From: Clostridia bacterium
GTDB lineage: Bacteria > Bacillota > Clostridia > Christensenellales > Aristaeellaceae
Direction: 5' to 3'
NCBI GenBank assembly: GCA_017526525.1
Contig: JAFXRG010000066.1
Span: forward strand, 1-64,000
Length of the DNA: 64,000 nucleotides
The notes under the pieces are model-generated. The model made no database searches, was not told the origin of the DNA, and saw only the letters and a program-made list of their open reading frames with translations. Every line of letters starts with the position of its first letter. Position 1 is the first letter of the stretch. This document shows, piece after piece, positions 17,372 through 27,291 of this stretch. The translations under genes were made by a program, and so were the position numbers.

Positions 17372-19720
17372 ATGAAGACAACGAAAACCATGAAACGCAT
17401 TATTTTTCGCACGCTCCTGCTGACCCTCCTTCTCACGCTGATTGCAGGCACCGCGGCCGCCGAATGGAAAAAGACGAACAAGTGGGTTTCCAAAGACAAT
17501 GAATGGGTGCAGAAAGACGTATGGACTTATTACGGAACGGACGGTAAAGAAGTAACCAGCTTCGGGGGAATGAAAAGCATCACCGTTCCGGACGAGGTGG
17601 ATGAGCTGGATCACAATATTTTCAAGGGTGTCAGCCGTGACTTTTACCTCGAGTGCAATAAGGATTCCTATGCGGAGCAGTACGCGAAGCAGTACGGATT
17701 CCAGTACGACAACGGGGAGAAAAAGGTCATCGGTTATCAGATCAATGATATTGAGAAGAAAGCGAACTGGATTATTGACAACTACGTGGTGGACAACTAC
17801 AAAGGGTCCCGGTTGACGGATAAAGAGACCGCCCTGGTGCTGCACGACTGGCTGACCACCAACGCCACCTATGATTATTACGGGCTGAACGTGGAACAAC
17901 GGGAAAACACCTACAAGGCGGAAGGCGTGCTGCTGGACGGAACCGGCGTGTGTGACAGCTACGCGCAGGCTTACAGCTATCTGCTGAACAAAGTGGGGAT
18001 TCAGAACCGTTATATTCCCGGAGACACACGCGGAGACAAAAACAGGACAGACCACGCCTGGGACCTGGTGCTGATGGACGGGCAGTGGCAGTTTGTGGAC
18101 GTGACCTGGGACGACGCGGGCGGGGAAACCGCCCTTAAAGCACCGGTAACCACCGGCTATGAAGGATACCAGCATTTCCTGATTACGGATGAAGAAATGC
18201 ATGAGGCCGGAGAAAACCGGATCTGGGATCCGGATGTATCCGCAGACGACAATATTGTCGGTTTTGTATTTACGGAAGACGGTACATACTATTACGGCGA
18301 CAAAACGAACCAGGCGGTTCCCACCACCGGATGGGTGGAAGTGGACCATAACGATGATTACAGTGACGCCTACTACTGGATGTATGATCCGAACAAAAAC
18401 GAGAAGGTGTATGAACGGGAAGGGAAATATTATTTCACCGAGGACGGAACCATGGCGGTCGGATGGGAAGATATTTCCAAAGACCGGTACTATTTTGCAG
18501 AGAACGGACTGCAGAGGTTTGGCTGGCTGACAGAAGACAAAGCGAAATACCACCTGGATGAAAAAACGGGAGCCATGGATAAGGGCTGGACGGACCTGAC
18601 GGAAGGGTACCTGCAATGGAACAGGGATACAGGTGAATGGGAGGATAAAACCGGAGTATTCACCTATTACTTCGATAAAAACGGTAGGATGCAGACCGGG
18701 TTTGTGGACGCCAGGGGGGAAATCTTTCACCTGAGTGAGGACAACGGCCATCTGGACAAAAACACGTGGATTGAGGCGGACGGAGAAACTTACCATGCCG
18801 GGGTGACGGGCGCCCTTGACCGGGGCTTTACGACCGCAAAAACCACGTACCTGGTCTGGAACCGGGAAACCCAGACCTGGGATGATGTTTACGCCAAATT
18901 CTATTTTGACGAAAAAGGGAAAATGAAGACGGGACTGTTCCGGGTGGACGGAACCCTGCATTACGCCGAGAGCAACGGAGAAGTGACGGACGACCTGACA
19001 GACGGATTTGTGGCCCGGTGCTATCAGCTGATCCTGGGCCGGGAAGCCGACCGGGACGGACTGAAGGGCTGGAGCAAACGGCTGAAAAACGGAACCAGCA
19101 CCGCGGCGGAGATCGTCAGGGACTTTGTGAACAGCGCGGAATTCAACGCGCAGAATAATTCGGAGGAACAGACCGTTGAGGTGCTGTACAATACCATGCT
19201 GGGCCGGGAATCCGACGCGGCCGGCAAGGAATGGTGGGCGGGGTATCTGACCAGCGGATGCAGTGACGGCGCGGTGATCAACGGATTCTGCGGGAGCCAG
19301 GAATTCCAGGAAATCTGCAAGGAATTCAAAATCACCGCCGGTTCCGTTGCCCCGGAAGCCCGGGACTACAACCGGAACCTGACGGCGTTTGTGGACCGGT
19401 GCTACAGCGAAGCGCTGAACCGGGCCGGGGAACCGTCCGGCCTGAACTACTGGTGCGAAGCAATTATCAACAGCACGCAGACCCCGAAGCAGGTGGCTTC
19501 CGGATTCGTGTTTTCCCGGGAAATGGCGGAGCGCAACCTGAGCGCCGGAGAGACCATTGATATGCTTTACCGGCTGTACCTGGGCCGGCCGGCGGATCCG
19601 GCCGGACGGGCCTACTGGGTGGACCGGATGCAGAACGGAATGACCCTGCAGGAGCTGAACGACGGATTTGCGGATTCGGCGGAATTCGGCGGAATTGTGG
19701 CAGGATACGGATTACAGTAA
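17372..19720 (+). CDS. Secreted transglutaminase-like, cell-wall-binding-repeat, DUF4214 protein
   Basis: 782 residues. Signal peptide about 1-30 (LIAGTAAA). Residues of about 145-260 are a transglutaminase-like papain-fold domain with triad Cys194 (GTGVCDSYAQAY), His228 (DHAWDLV) and Asp243 (FVDVTWDD). Residues of about 310-535 are choline-binding-like aromatic repeats (YYFTEDGTMAVGWE, YYFDKNGRMQTGF). Residues of about 540-782 are four DUF4214 units. Its first 440 residues are closely related to the protein at 21400, which ends instead in a dockerin. The likely location is the cell envelope. Peptide crosslinking or cleavage are both possible for this fold; the substrate is unknown. It may be co-transcribed with the glycan operon. 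Confidence 0.87.
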   Translation: MKTTKTMKRIIFRTLLLTLLLTLIAGTAAAEWKKTNKWVSKDNEWVQKDVWTYYGTDGKEVTSFGGMKSITVPDEVDELDHNIFKGVSRDFYLECNKDSYAEQYAKQYGFQYDNGEKKVIGYQINDIEKKANWIIDNYVVDNYKGSRLTDKETALVLHDWLTTNATYDYYGLNVEQRENTYKAEGVLLDGTGVCDSYAQAYSYLLNKVGIQNRYIPGDTRGDKNRTDHAWDLVLMDGQWQFVDVTWDDAGGETALKAPVTTGYEGYQHFLITDEEMHEAGENRIWDPDVSADDNIVGFVFTEDGTYYYGDKTNQAVPTTGWVEVDHNDDYSDAYYWMYDPNKNEKVYEREGKYYFTEDGTMAVGWEDISKDRYYFAENGLQRFGWLTEDKAKYHLDEKTGAMDKGWTDLTEGYLQWNRDTGEWEDKTGVFTYYFDKNGRMQTGFVDARGEIFHLSEDNGHLDKNTWIEADGETYHAGVTGALDRGFTTAKTTYLVWNRETQTWDDVYAKFYFDEKGKMKTGLFRVDGTLHYAESNGEVTDDLTDGFVARCYQLILGREADRDGLKGWSKRLKNGTSTAAEIVRDFVNSAEFNAQNNSEEQTVEVLYNTMLGRESDAAGKEWWAGYLTSGCSDGAVINGFCGSQEFQEICKEFKITAGSVAPEARDYNRNLTAFVDRCYSEALNRAGEPSGLNYWCEAIINSTQTPKQVASGFVFSREMAERNLSAGETIDMLYRLYLGRPADPAGRAYWVDRMQNGMTLQELNDGFADSAEFGGIVAGYGLQ

Positions 19721-19759
19721 ACGGCATGGCGCCGGAATTGGGAGGACTTGTGAAAAGCT

Positions 19760-21271
19760 ATGGAAACCAGGAATTTCAGGAACAGTTTCATTCGGACACT
19801 GGCCGTTCTGATGGCTTTTGCTTTCGCGGCGGCGGGCATGACCGCGGCCCGGGCGGAGCAGACGGAAGGGGTTCGGGAAGTCCGGAACGTGATTTACACG
19901 ATGCCGATTCCGGCTGAATGCACGGAAAAGGGATCCGGAGAGGTGCCGGTTCAGGGCGGAGTGATTCAATGGATCCGCTGGGAAAACGAAGCCGGAAATG
20001 AAGTGGTTTATTCGGACGTGACTTCCTACAAAAAGGTTTTCAGCGTGAACGCGGATCAGATCAAGGCCCTGTACGATTCACAGACGGAAACGGTGGACGG
20101 CATCCTCTGGCAGGAGGACCTGACGCTGGACGGCCGGTACGCGGCCCGGGCCCTGGCTACGGCCAACCTGAAGACCGGCGAGGACGGGAAAGAGTATGCG
20201 GAGATCCGCGTGCGGCTGTTTTATTTCCTGGGCAGCAATATCCTGAATCTGTATTATGAAAGCCGGGAAGCGGCGGAAGCGATGAAGGACGAAACGCGCA
20301 TGCCGAAGGCGGAAGAGTGGCTTCCGGTGCTGCAGCAGGTTCATTATGCCCTGCCGGAGAACCGGGAAGGACTTCCGGACTGGCTGGTGACGTTGAACAG
20401 CTTCGTCTGCACGCTGAGCACAAAAAACGACCAGCTGGCGGTGGCGGCAGGAAAAACCCTGCAGATTCAGGCGCAGCAGCAAGAATATGACCGGATCCGC
20501 GCCATGGACAGCAAGGCCGCCAGACTGAACTGGGCGCTGGCGGACGCGGAAGTCTGGGCCCAGGAAGGAAAGCTGGCAAAGGTGGATTCCTCCGTTGCAA
20601 CGATCAGCGCAAACGGACTGCTGAAGGCCGGGAAGGTGGATGACGTCACGGTGGTGATCGTCATGGCCTACAACCAGGCTTCCGACTACATCGCTTCCGC
20701 CAGCTACCTGATTGTTCCGCAGCAGAAATCCCTGACGATTGACGAAACAAAGATTACGCTGTATGCCGGGGAATCCGCTCCCGTTACGCTGACCGCAGCG
20801 GCGGACCCGGAACAGTCCATGCTTTTCAGCACCGCCTACAGCAACATCAGCTGGAGCACAAACAATGCGGAGGTTCTGGAGGTCACCGACCTGAAAAACG
20901 GAAAGGCCGAGGTGAAAGCCCTGGCCCCCGGAAAAGCGACCGTGACGGTCAGCGATTCCGTGTCCGGACGCAGCGCGAAGGCCGCGGTGAATGTTCTGAG
21001 CCCGGTGACCGGGGTAACGATCAGCGGACCGGATACGGTGCAGCCCGGAAGATCCGTACTGTTCAAGGCGGCGCTGACCCCGGAGAGGCCCAGCAACCGG
21101 AAGATGACCTGGTCCCTGGAAAAGGGCGGGGAGTATGCTTCCATCACCGAGTCGGGCCGCCTGGATATCCGGAAGGACGCGCCGGAAGGAACGGAGATCA
21201 TCATCAAATGCCAGGCGGAAGGCAGCTCCCAGGAAAGAGTTGACCGAAAGACGGTGACCGTGCAGCCCTGA
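19760..21271 (+). CDS. Secreted protein with bacterial Ig-like (BIG2) domains
   Basis: 503 residues. A signal peptide with an extended n-region (METRNFRNSFIRTLAVL..., cleaved after about ARA) is visible. The first 250 residues are unassigned. From about residue 325 there are two Ig-like units of BIG2 type: ITLYAGESAPVTLTA...APGKATVTVSD and TGVTISGPDTVQPGRSVLFKAALTPERP. No dockerin or DUF4214 module is present, unlike its neighbours. It lies 39 bases after the previous gene with GGGAGGA about 14 bases before the ATG, so it is probably co-transcribed. BIG2 domains usually serve adhesion or spacing on the cell surface. Confidence 0.8.
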   Translation: METRNFRNSFIRTLAVLMAFAFAAAGMTAARAEQTEGVREVRNVIYTMPIPAECTEKGSGEVPVQGGVIQWIRWENEAGNEVVYSDVTSYKKVFSVNADQIKALYDSQTETVDGILWQEDLTLDGRYAARALATANLKTGEDGKEYAEIRVRLFYFLGSNILNLYYESREAAEAMKDETRMPKAEEWLPVLQQVHYALPENREGLPDWLVTLNSFVCTLSTKNDQLAVAAGKTLQIQAQQQEYDRIRAMDSKAARLNWALADAEVWAQEGKLAKVDSSVATISANGLLKAGKVDDVTVVIVMAYNQASDYIASASYLIVPQQKSLTIDETKITLYAGESAPVTLTAAADPEQSMLFSTAYSNISWSTNNAEVLEVTDLKNGKAEVKALAPGKATVTVSDSVSGRSAKAAVNVLSPVTGVTISGPDTVQPGRSVLFKAALTPERPSNRKMTWSLEKGGEYASITESGRLDIRKDAPEGTEIIIKCQAEGSSQERVDRKTVTVQP

Positions 21272-21293
21272 GACGGTTCAGCCCCTGAAAACC

Positions 21294-21319
21294 GCATATT
21301 GAAACGGCATATTGAAACG
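21294..21319 (+). repeat. Tandem 13-bp direct repeat
   Basis: GCATATTGAAACG occurs twice back to back (21294-21306 and 21307-21319) in the 128-base gap before the large secreted protein, just ahead of its promoter. Its role is unknown; it could be a regulator site. Confidence 0.6.
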
Positions 21320-21332
21320 AACAGCAGATCAT

Positions 21333-21361
21333 TTGCCTGAAACCTCAAATTGGTATATAAT
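21333..21361 (+). promoter_or_regulatory. Promoter for the large transglutaminase/dockerin protein
   Basis: TTGCCT (21333-21338), a 17-base spacer, TATAAT (21356-21361), 38 bases before the ATG. The -35 hexamer is the same TTGCCT as the promoter at 742-770. Confidence 0.65.
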
Positions 21362-21399
21362 AATAAAAAAGCTATGCCATATGAAAGGAATCAGCCCAG

Positions 21400-24300
21400 A
21401 TGAAGAAGACTGCTGTTCGGTTTTTTGCAATCCTCTGTTCAATTATTCTGCTGATCAGCTCTGCAGCCGCAGAATGGAGAAAAACCAGCGGAACATGGCG
21501 GTACTACGGAGCGGACGGGAAACCTGTATCCAGTTTTGCCGGAATGAGCAGTATCACTATTCCGGCAACAGTGGATAAACTGGATATGCAGGCATTCACA
21601 GGCGCCGGAAAGAGCTTTTATATTATTTGCTCTAAAGGTTCCTATGCGGAAACTTTTGCAAAAATGCACGGGTTTCAGTATGATAACGGGGAGAAAAAGG
21701 TTATCGGACATCAGATCAACAATATTGAAGAAAAGGCAGACTGGATTATTAACAACTACGTGGTGGACAACTACAAAGGATCACGGCTGACGGATAAAGA
21801 GACCGCCCTGGTACTGCATGACTGGCTGACCACCAACGCCACCTATGATCATTACGGGCTGGACGTGGAAAGACGGGAAAACACTTACAAGGCGGAAGGC
21901 GTACTGCTGGACGGAACCGGCGTATGCGACAGCTACGCCCAGGCATACAGCTACCTGCTGAATAAGGTAAACATCCAAAACCGGTACGTTGTTGGAGATA
22001 CATACGGCGAAAAAACCCATACAAACCATGCCTGGGACCTGGTACTGATTGACGGGCAGTGGCAGTTTGTCGATGTGACCTGGGATGATCCGAACGGAGA
22101 AACTGCTGTTGATGCACCGGTTATCACCGGATGTGAAGGAGACAGGCACTTTCTTATCACAGATGAAGAATTGAGGAACGCGTCATCGGGCACCGGACTG
22201 AGCCGGATCTGGACACCGGGGATATCCGCAGATGATAATGTGGTTGGCTTTGTTTTCAGGAATGACGGCACTTACTATTACGGCGACAAATCGAATCAGG
22301 CAGTTCCCACCACCGGTTGGGTTGAGGTAAGCCATGATAATGAATTCATCACCGGATATTACATGCTGTACAACCCAGTGAAAAATAAGAAACAGCTTGA
22401 GAACACAGGAAAATACTACTTCACCGAGAACGGAAAGATGGCCGTCGGATGGGAGAATATTTCCCAAAACCGGTACTATTTTGCGGAGGATGGGCTTCAA
22501 AAGCTTGGCTGGTTAACAGAGAACGAGGCAAAATATCACCTGGATGAAACAACCGGCGCCATGGATACGGACTGGACAACGCTGACAGAGCAGGAACGTC
22601 AGTATAACTTTGATACTGAGAAATGGGAAACCGTAACGAACACAAACACCTACTACTTTGGTGCCGACGGAAAGATGCGGATTGGGTTTGTGGACCAGGA
22701 TGGAAAAACCTATTACCTGTCAAAGGACAAGGGCCGGCTGCAGAAGGATGCGTGGGTTGAAGACGGAAACAATAAGTATCACGCAGGCGCGACCGGTGAA
22801 CTGGATAAAGGCCTGAAGGATATCACGGGAAAAGACTATGTATACAATTACGAAACCAGGAATTTTGACTATAAGGACATGACCTATACCTATTTTTTCG
22901 GCGCGGACGGAAAAATGCAGACAGGCTGGGTGGATACGGACGGGAAAACTTACCATATGAACAGCAAGGGCCAGATGGAAAAGGACGTCTGGGTGGAGGA
23001 AGGAAACAATAAGTATCACGCAGGCGCAACCGGTGAACTGGATAAAGGCCTGAAGGAGATTACAGCGAAAGAATACGTATACGATTATGGAACCGGGGAT
23101 TATGTCTATAAGGACATGACCTATTCCTATTATTTTGATACGGAAGGAAAACTGCAGACCGGCTGGGTGAATGCGGACGGGAAAACCTACCACATGAACA
23201 CTAATGGCCGGATGGACAAGGATACCTGGATTACAGACGGAAACAGTAAATATCATGCCGGTACAGACGGAACCATGGATACCGGCTGGAAAGACCTGAA
23301 AAACGGAAGCAGTACCAACACCTATTATTTTGATGAAAAAGGAAAAATGCAGGTTGGTTTTGTAGATTCGAATGGAAAAACCTATTACCTGAACAGCAGC
23401 GGGATTCTTGAAAAAGACAGATGGCTGACGGAGAACGACAATAAGTATCACGCCGGAAAGGACGGAGCGCTGGACAAAGGCCGGACGGATATTGTAACCG
23501 GAGGCAGCACGTATACCTACTGGTTTGATGAAAAAGGGAAAATGCAGACCGGCTTTGTGGACCAGGACGGGAAAACCTATTACCTGAATTCCTACGGGAT
23601 TCTTGAAAAAGACATATGGTTAACAGAAAACGATGATAAATATCACGCCGGAAAAGACGGGGCTCTGGATAAAGGCCGGACGGATATTGCAATCGGAAAC
23701 AATACGGATACCTACTGGTTCGATGAAAAAGGGAAAATGCAGACCGGCCTTGTGGACCAGGACGGAAAAACTTACTTCCTGTCGAAGATCGACGGTCGGA
23801 TGTACAAAGACGAATGGATCTACGAAGATTCCGACCGCTATCATGCCGGAAAGGACGGGGCTCTGGACAAAGGCCTGACAGATATTGTAATCGAAGGCAG
23901 TACATTTACTTATTATTTCGATGAAAACGGGAAACTGCAGACCGGCTTTATGGACAAAGACGGAAAAACCTATTACCTGAACAGCAACGGCGTTCTTGAG
24001 AAAGACAGCTGGCTAACAGAGGGCAACAATACATATCACTTCGGAAAGGACGGATCCCTGGATAAAGGCCTGACAGATATTTCAAACGGAGTTTATACGA
24101 ATACTTACTGGTTCGATGAAAAAGGAATTTTGCAGACTGGCTTTATGAACAAAGACGGAAAAACCTACTATCTGGCGAAGAAGGACGGCCGGATGTACAA
24201 AGACGAATGGATCTACGAAGATTCCGACCGCTATCATGCCGGAGCAGACGGAGCCCTGGACAAAGGCCTGACGGACATCGCAATCGGAGACTATACAAAT

Positions 24301-24723
24301 ACCTATTATTTTGATGAAAATGGCAAGATGCAGACCGGCTTTGTGGAATCGGACGGTAAGCGGTACCATATGGACGAAAACGGCTTAATGGAAAAGAATA
24401 CCTGGGTGAAAGACGGGGAAGACCGGTACCATATGGGGGCCGACGGAACCCCGGATACGGGATGGCAGACTATTCAAACGGAGAACTACTACTTCGATAC
24501 AGACGGCAGCCTCTATGACCGGACCCCGGGTGACATCAACGACGACAACAGGGTGGACGGCCGGGACGCGATCCACCTGATGAAGTGGCTGGCGGGGGAC
24601 GAGGTTGAGGAGGATACCCCCTTCTGCGCCAACGGGGATGTGGATCACGACAAGGAAGTGGACGAACACGACCTGCTGCGCATGATGAAGTACTTCGGCG
24701 GCGAGAAAGTGGACCTGGAATAA
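21400..24723 (+). CDS. Large secreted transglutaminase-like, cell-wall-binding-repeat, dockerin protein
   Basis: 1107 residues. Signal peptide about 1-24. Residues 50-100 are a degenerate LRR-like segment. The transglutaminase-like domain (about 125-245) has Cys176 (GTGVCDSYAQAY), His210 (NHAWDLV) and Asp225 (FVDVTWDD). From about residue 320 to 1040 runs a long array of choline-binding-like repeats of the type TYYF-x-x-x-GKMQTGF and KYHAG-x-x-GALDKG. The C-terminal 63 residues are a dockerin (DINDDNRVDGRD and DVDHDKEVDEHD). It is a paralogue of the protein at 17372 over the N-terminal part, with a different terminal module. It probably binds a cell-wall polymer through the repeats. Confidence 0.88.
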   Translation: MKKTAVRFFAILCSIILLISSAAAEWRKTSGTWRYYGADGKPVSSFAGMSSITIPATVDKLDMQAFTGAGKSFYIICSKGSYAETFAKMHGFQYDNGEKKVIGHQINNIEEKADWIINNYVVDNYKGSRLTDKETALVLHDWLTTNATYDHYGLDVERRENTYKAEGVLLDGTGVCDSYAQAYSYLLNKVNIQNRYVVGDTYGEKTHTNHAWDLVLIDGQWQFVDVTWDDPNGETAVDAPVITGCEGDRHFLITDEELRNASSGTGLSRIWTPGISADDNVVGFVFRNDGTYYYGDKSNQAVPTTGWVEVSHDNEFITGYYMLYNPVKNKKQLENTGKYYFTENGKMAVGWENISQNRYYFAEDGLQKLGWLTENEAKYHLDETTGAMDTDWTTLTEQERQYNFDTEKWETVTNTNTYYFGADGKMRIGFVDQDGKTYYLSKDKGRLQKDAWVEDGNNKYHAGATGELDKGLKDITGKDYVYNYETRNFDYKDMTYTYFFGADGKMQTGWVDTDGKTYHMNSKGQMEKDVWVEEGNNKYHAGATGELDKGLKEITAKEYVYDYGTGDYVYKDMTYSYYFDTEGKLQTGWVNADGKTYHMNTNGRMDKDTWITDGNSKYHAGTDGTMDTGWKDLKNGSSTNTYYFDEKGKMQVGFVDSNGKTYYLNSSGILEKDRWLTENDNKYHAGKDGALDKGRTDIVTGGSTYTYWFDEKGKMQTGFVDQDGKTYYLNSYGILEKDIWLTENDDKYHAGKDGALDKGRTDIAIGNNTDTYWFDEKGKMQTGLVDQDGKTYFLSKIDGRMYKDEWIYEDSDRYHAGKDGALDKGLTDIVIEGSTFTYYFDENGKLQTGFMDKDGKTYYLNSNGVLEKDSWLTEGNNTYHFGKDGSLDKGLTDISNGVYTNTYWFDEKGILQTGFMNKDGKTYYLAKKDGRMYKDEWIYEDSDRYHAGADGALDKGLTDIAIGDYTNTYYFDENGKMQTGFVESDGKRYHMDENGLMEKNTWVKDGEDRYHMGADGTPDTGWQTIQTENYYFDTDGSLYDRTPGDINDDNRVDGRDAIHLMKWLAGDEVEEDTPFCANGDVDHDKEVDEHDLLRMMKYFGGEKVDLE
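22390..24480 (+). repeat. Array of cell-wall-binding repeats inside the large secreted protein
   Basis: Many imperfect units built on Tyr-Tyr/Phe-x-x-x-Gly patterns recur. They are grouped into higher-order blocks in which a GKTYYL unit, an EKD-x-W unit and a KYHAGKDGALDKG unit alternate. Nucleotide identity between blocks is high around 23440-24300, which suggests recent expansion. Confidence 0.75.
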
Positions 24724-24737
24724 GGCGGGATTTTCTA

Positions 24738-24773
24738 TATCTTGTGGTATTGCCTGAAAAGGAAAACAAGATA
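24738..24773 (+). other. Inverted repeat after the large secreted protein
   Basis: TATCTTGT (24738-24745) can pair with ACAAGATA (24766-24773) across a 20-base loop. No T run follows, so it is not a clear terminator; it could still stabilise the mRNA end. Confidence 0.35.
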
Positions 24774-24803
24774 CGCGAAAGTGGCTGGAAGGCTTGAAAA
24801 CAT

Positions 24804-24832
24804 TTGACTTTGCGATTGTGCTGTGATATATT
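24804..24832 (+). promoter_or_regulatory. Promoter for the secreted protein at 24942
   Basis: TTGACT (24804-24809), a 17-base spacer, TATATT (24827-24832) with TGA directly before it (extended -10). This gives a 5' leader of roughly 100 bases. Confidence 0.75.
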
Positions 24833-24941
24833 TTACAGGCAGATTTATACAACGGAGAAGGCTTTTTTCCGCTGCCCGGAAGGGGATTCTGAAAAGGGAA
24901 ATTCCGGTGCTGAAGCAAACCATTGAAGGAGGCATTTTGCC

Positions 24942-27212
24942 ATGAAAAAGAAGCTCGTATGCCTGCTGGTGTTCCTTGCGGCGCTGCTGATCTGTACGGT
25001 TGCGCTGGCTGACTGGCAGATAGAGACCGAGGAAGACGGCACCTATCTGACCTATATCCTGAACGGGAAGGTGGTCACCGGCACCAAAAAGATCGACAAT
25101 GTGACCTATTATTTTGATTCGTACGGGCATCTGACAAGCACCGGAGATGTGATCAACATCAACGGCAGCGTATACTTTGTGCGTCCGGACTGCCGCCTGG
25201 CGACCGGCTGGGTGGAAACCCTGGACGCCAAATACTTCTTTGACGGCAACTTCCGGGCGGTGACCGGATGGCAGGAGCTGTCGGATTATTTCCACTACTT
25301 TGAGCCGAACACTTCCAGCGCTTATTATGCCGCCATGGTCACGGGCCCCCGGACGATTGACGGCCAGCTGTGCAACTTCAACAAGGACGGTATCCTGCAG
25401 TCAAACAACCGGACCTTTGTGATCAACGGACAGATTTATGCCCTGGACCAGACCGGACGGAAACGCACCGGATGGCAGGTGATTGACGGCAATACGTACT
25501 ACTTCGGAGATTACTATTCTGACGACGGAACCTCCCATATCGGCTTCAGCGCAGCCATCGGCGGAGCCTATATGATGAACGCCAAGGAGCATTTCCTCTT
25601 CGGCAGCGACGGAATTATGCGCACCGGCCTGGTGACCCGGGACGGAAAAACCTACTACTACGATCCGGACAGTATTGCGACGCAGGGCACCAGCCGCAAC
25701 GGCTGCCGCTATTTCAGCGGTTGGAAGACCATTGCCGGCAACACGTACTTCTTTGATGGGGACGGCGTGGCCTATACCGGATCCCATCTGATTCAGAACG
25801 GGGCGGCTTACGACTACTACTACTTTGACGAAGAAGGCCGGATGCAGACCGGGCGCGTGCTGATCAACGGAAAGATCTTCTACTACGACACCACCGGCAA
25901 AATGCAGACCGGATGGTACCAGCCCAACGGAACCGACTGGTATTACCTGACCACCACCGGCGCCCTGACCGGGCTGCAGGTGATCCGGGACGACACTGCC
26001 GGCACCTTTGACAAATACTTCTTCAGCGACGAGGGCTTCCTCCAGTTCCGCTGGGTGACCCTCAACGGACGGCTGTACTACTTTGATCCCGCCAATGCCG
26101 GCAAGATGATGACCGGCTGGCAGCGGCCCGACGGCGCGGCCGGAAACACCTACTACTTTGATCCGGATGCCGGATATGCCGTGGTCGGCCAGCAGACGCT
26201 GCCGGAGCCCGCGTGGACGGCAACCGGCGCGCCCAAAACCTTCGACTACCTGTTCTCCGCGGAAGGCAAAATGCAGACCGGCCTGCGCACCATCGGCGGA
26301 AAGATTTACTACTACAGCAATGATGCCGCGACCCAGGGCCAGCGGCTGAACGGCTGGGTCGTGATTGACAACGCAGCCTACTACTTCGCTCCCAACGCGC
26401 TGACCAACACCATCCAGAAGCTGATCGGCATGGACGGCGAAGAAGATTTCTTCGAGTTTGACGCGGACGGCAAGGTGGTTTACGGAACCAAGACAACCGT
26501 CAGCTTTGTGCGCCGCTGCTACGAGCTGCTGCTGGGACGGCAGGCGGACCAGGGCGGCCTGCACAACTGGGTGAATCAGCTGCGGGCCGGACAGATCGGC
26601 GCGGCGCAGGTTGTGGAACAGTTCGTATACAGCCCCGAATTCATCGGCCAGGCCAATGCCAACACCGTGAAGGTGGAGCGCCTGTACGAGACAATGCTGG
26701 ACCGGCCTTCCGATCCGGACGGAAACGCCTACTGGACCAAGTACCTGGATGACGGATGCTCTGAAAAGCTGATTATCAACGGCTTCAGCTGGTCCTATGA
26801 GTTCGGTGAGCTGTGCGACGAATACGGCATCAGCGTGGGCGGCCTGGATATTGAACCCCGGGATGTGGACGCCACCACCACCGCGTTTGTCAGCCGCTGC
26901 TACCTGCAGGGACTGAACCGGACGGGCGGACCGGAAGAACTGAACTACTGGTGTGAACTGATGCTGAGGGGCGAACGGTCTCCGCGGGCGGTTGCTGCCG
27001 GATTCTCGCTTTCGAACGAGATGATCGCGAAATCCACGAGCGATCAGGTGGATTCCCTGTACCGGCTGTATCTGGGACGCGAGCCTGACCCGGACGGCAG
27101 GGCTTACTGGCTGAACAAGCTGAACAGCGGCGTTCCGCTGGAGGACGTTGTTTACGGCTTCGCCTATTCGGACGAGTTCATCAGGATTATGGAAGAGTTC
27201 GGACTCCGGTAA
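24942..27212 (+). CDS. Secreted cell-wall-binding-repeat protein with C-terminal DUF4214 block
   Basis: 756 residues. Signal peptide about 1-24 (MKKKLVCLL...ALA). Residues 30-510 consist almost entirely of choline-binding-like repeats with aromatic-glycine patterns (TYYFDSYGHLTSTG, YYFDEEGRMQTGR, YYDTTGKMQTGW). Residues of about 519-756 are four DUF4214 units (LLGRQADQGGLHNW, MLDRPSDPDGNAYW, LNRTGGPEELNYW, YLGREPDPDGRAYW) in the same order as at 1-672 and 17372. No catalytic domain is seen, so a structural or adhesive wall protein is likely. An AGGAGG site precedes the ATG. Confidence 0.87.
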   Translation: MKKKLVCLLVFLAALLICTVALADWQIETEEDGTYLTYILNGKVVTGTKKIDNVTYYFDSYGHLTSTGDVININGSVYFVRPDCRLATGWVETLDAKYFFDGNFRAVTGWQELSDYFHYFEPNTSSAYYAAMVTGPRTIDGQLCNFNKDGILQSNNRTFVINGQIYALDQTGRKRTGWQVIDGNTYYFGDYYSDDGTSHIGFSAAIGGAYMMNAKEHFLFGSDGIMRTGLVTRDGKTYYYDPDSIATQGTSRNGCRYFSGWKTIAGNTYFFDGDGVAYTGSHLIQNGAAYDYYYFDEEGRMQTGRVLINGKIFYYDTTGKMQTGWYQPNGTDWYYLTTTGALTGLQVIRDDTAGTFDKYFFSDEGFLQFRWVTLNGRLYYFDPANAGKMMTGWQRPDGAAGNTYYFDPDAGYAVVGQQTLPEPAWTATGAPKTFDYLFSAEGKMQTGLRTIGGKIYYYSNDAATQGQRLNGWVVIDNAAYYFAPNALTNTIQKLIGMDGEEDFFEFDADGKVVYGTKTTVSFVRRCYELLLGRQADQGGLHNWVNQLRAGQIGAAQVVEQFVYSPEFIGQANANTVKVERLYETMLDRPSDPDGNAYWTKYLDDGCSEKLIINGFSWSYEFGELCDEYGISVGGLDIEPRDVDATTTAFVSRCYLQGLNRTGGPEELNYWCELMLRGERSPRAVAAGFSLSNEMIAKSTSDQVDSLYRLYLGREPDPDGRAYWLNKLNSGVPLEDVVYGFAYSDEFIRIMEEFGLR

Positions 27213-27227
27213 GAAAAATAATTGAAC

Positions 27228-27262
27228 AGCGGGGGATTGTCGCAGGACAATCCCCTGCTTTC
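27228..27262 (+). terminator. Rho-independent terminator after the DUF4214 wall protein
   Basis: A 14-bp stem pairs 27228-27241 with 27246-27259 (core GGGGATTGTC/GACAATCCCC) across the 4-base loop GCAG. A short T-rich tail follows. The tail is weak, so some read-through into the next gene, 30 bases on, is possible. Confidence 0.7.
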
Positions 27263-27291
27263 ATAGAACAGGGCAAGGAGAAAAACAGAAA

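Noticed and set aside
22390-24480. Regular repeats taken as a possible CRISPR array
   Set aside because: The repeats are in frame, encode aromatic-glycine wall-binding motifs and have no constant-repeat/unique-spacer structure.
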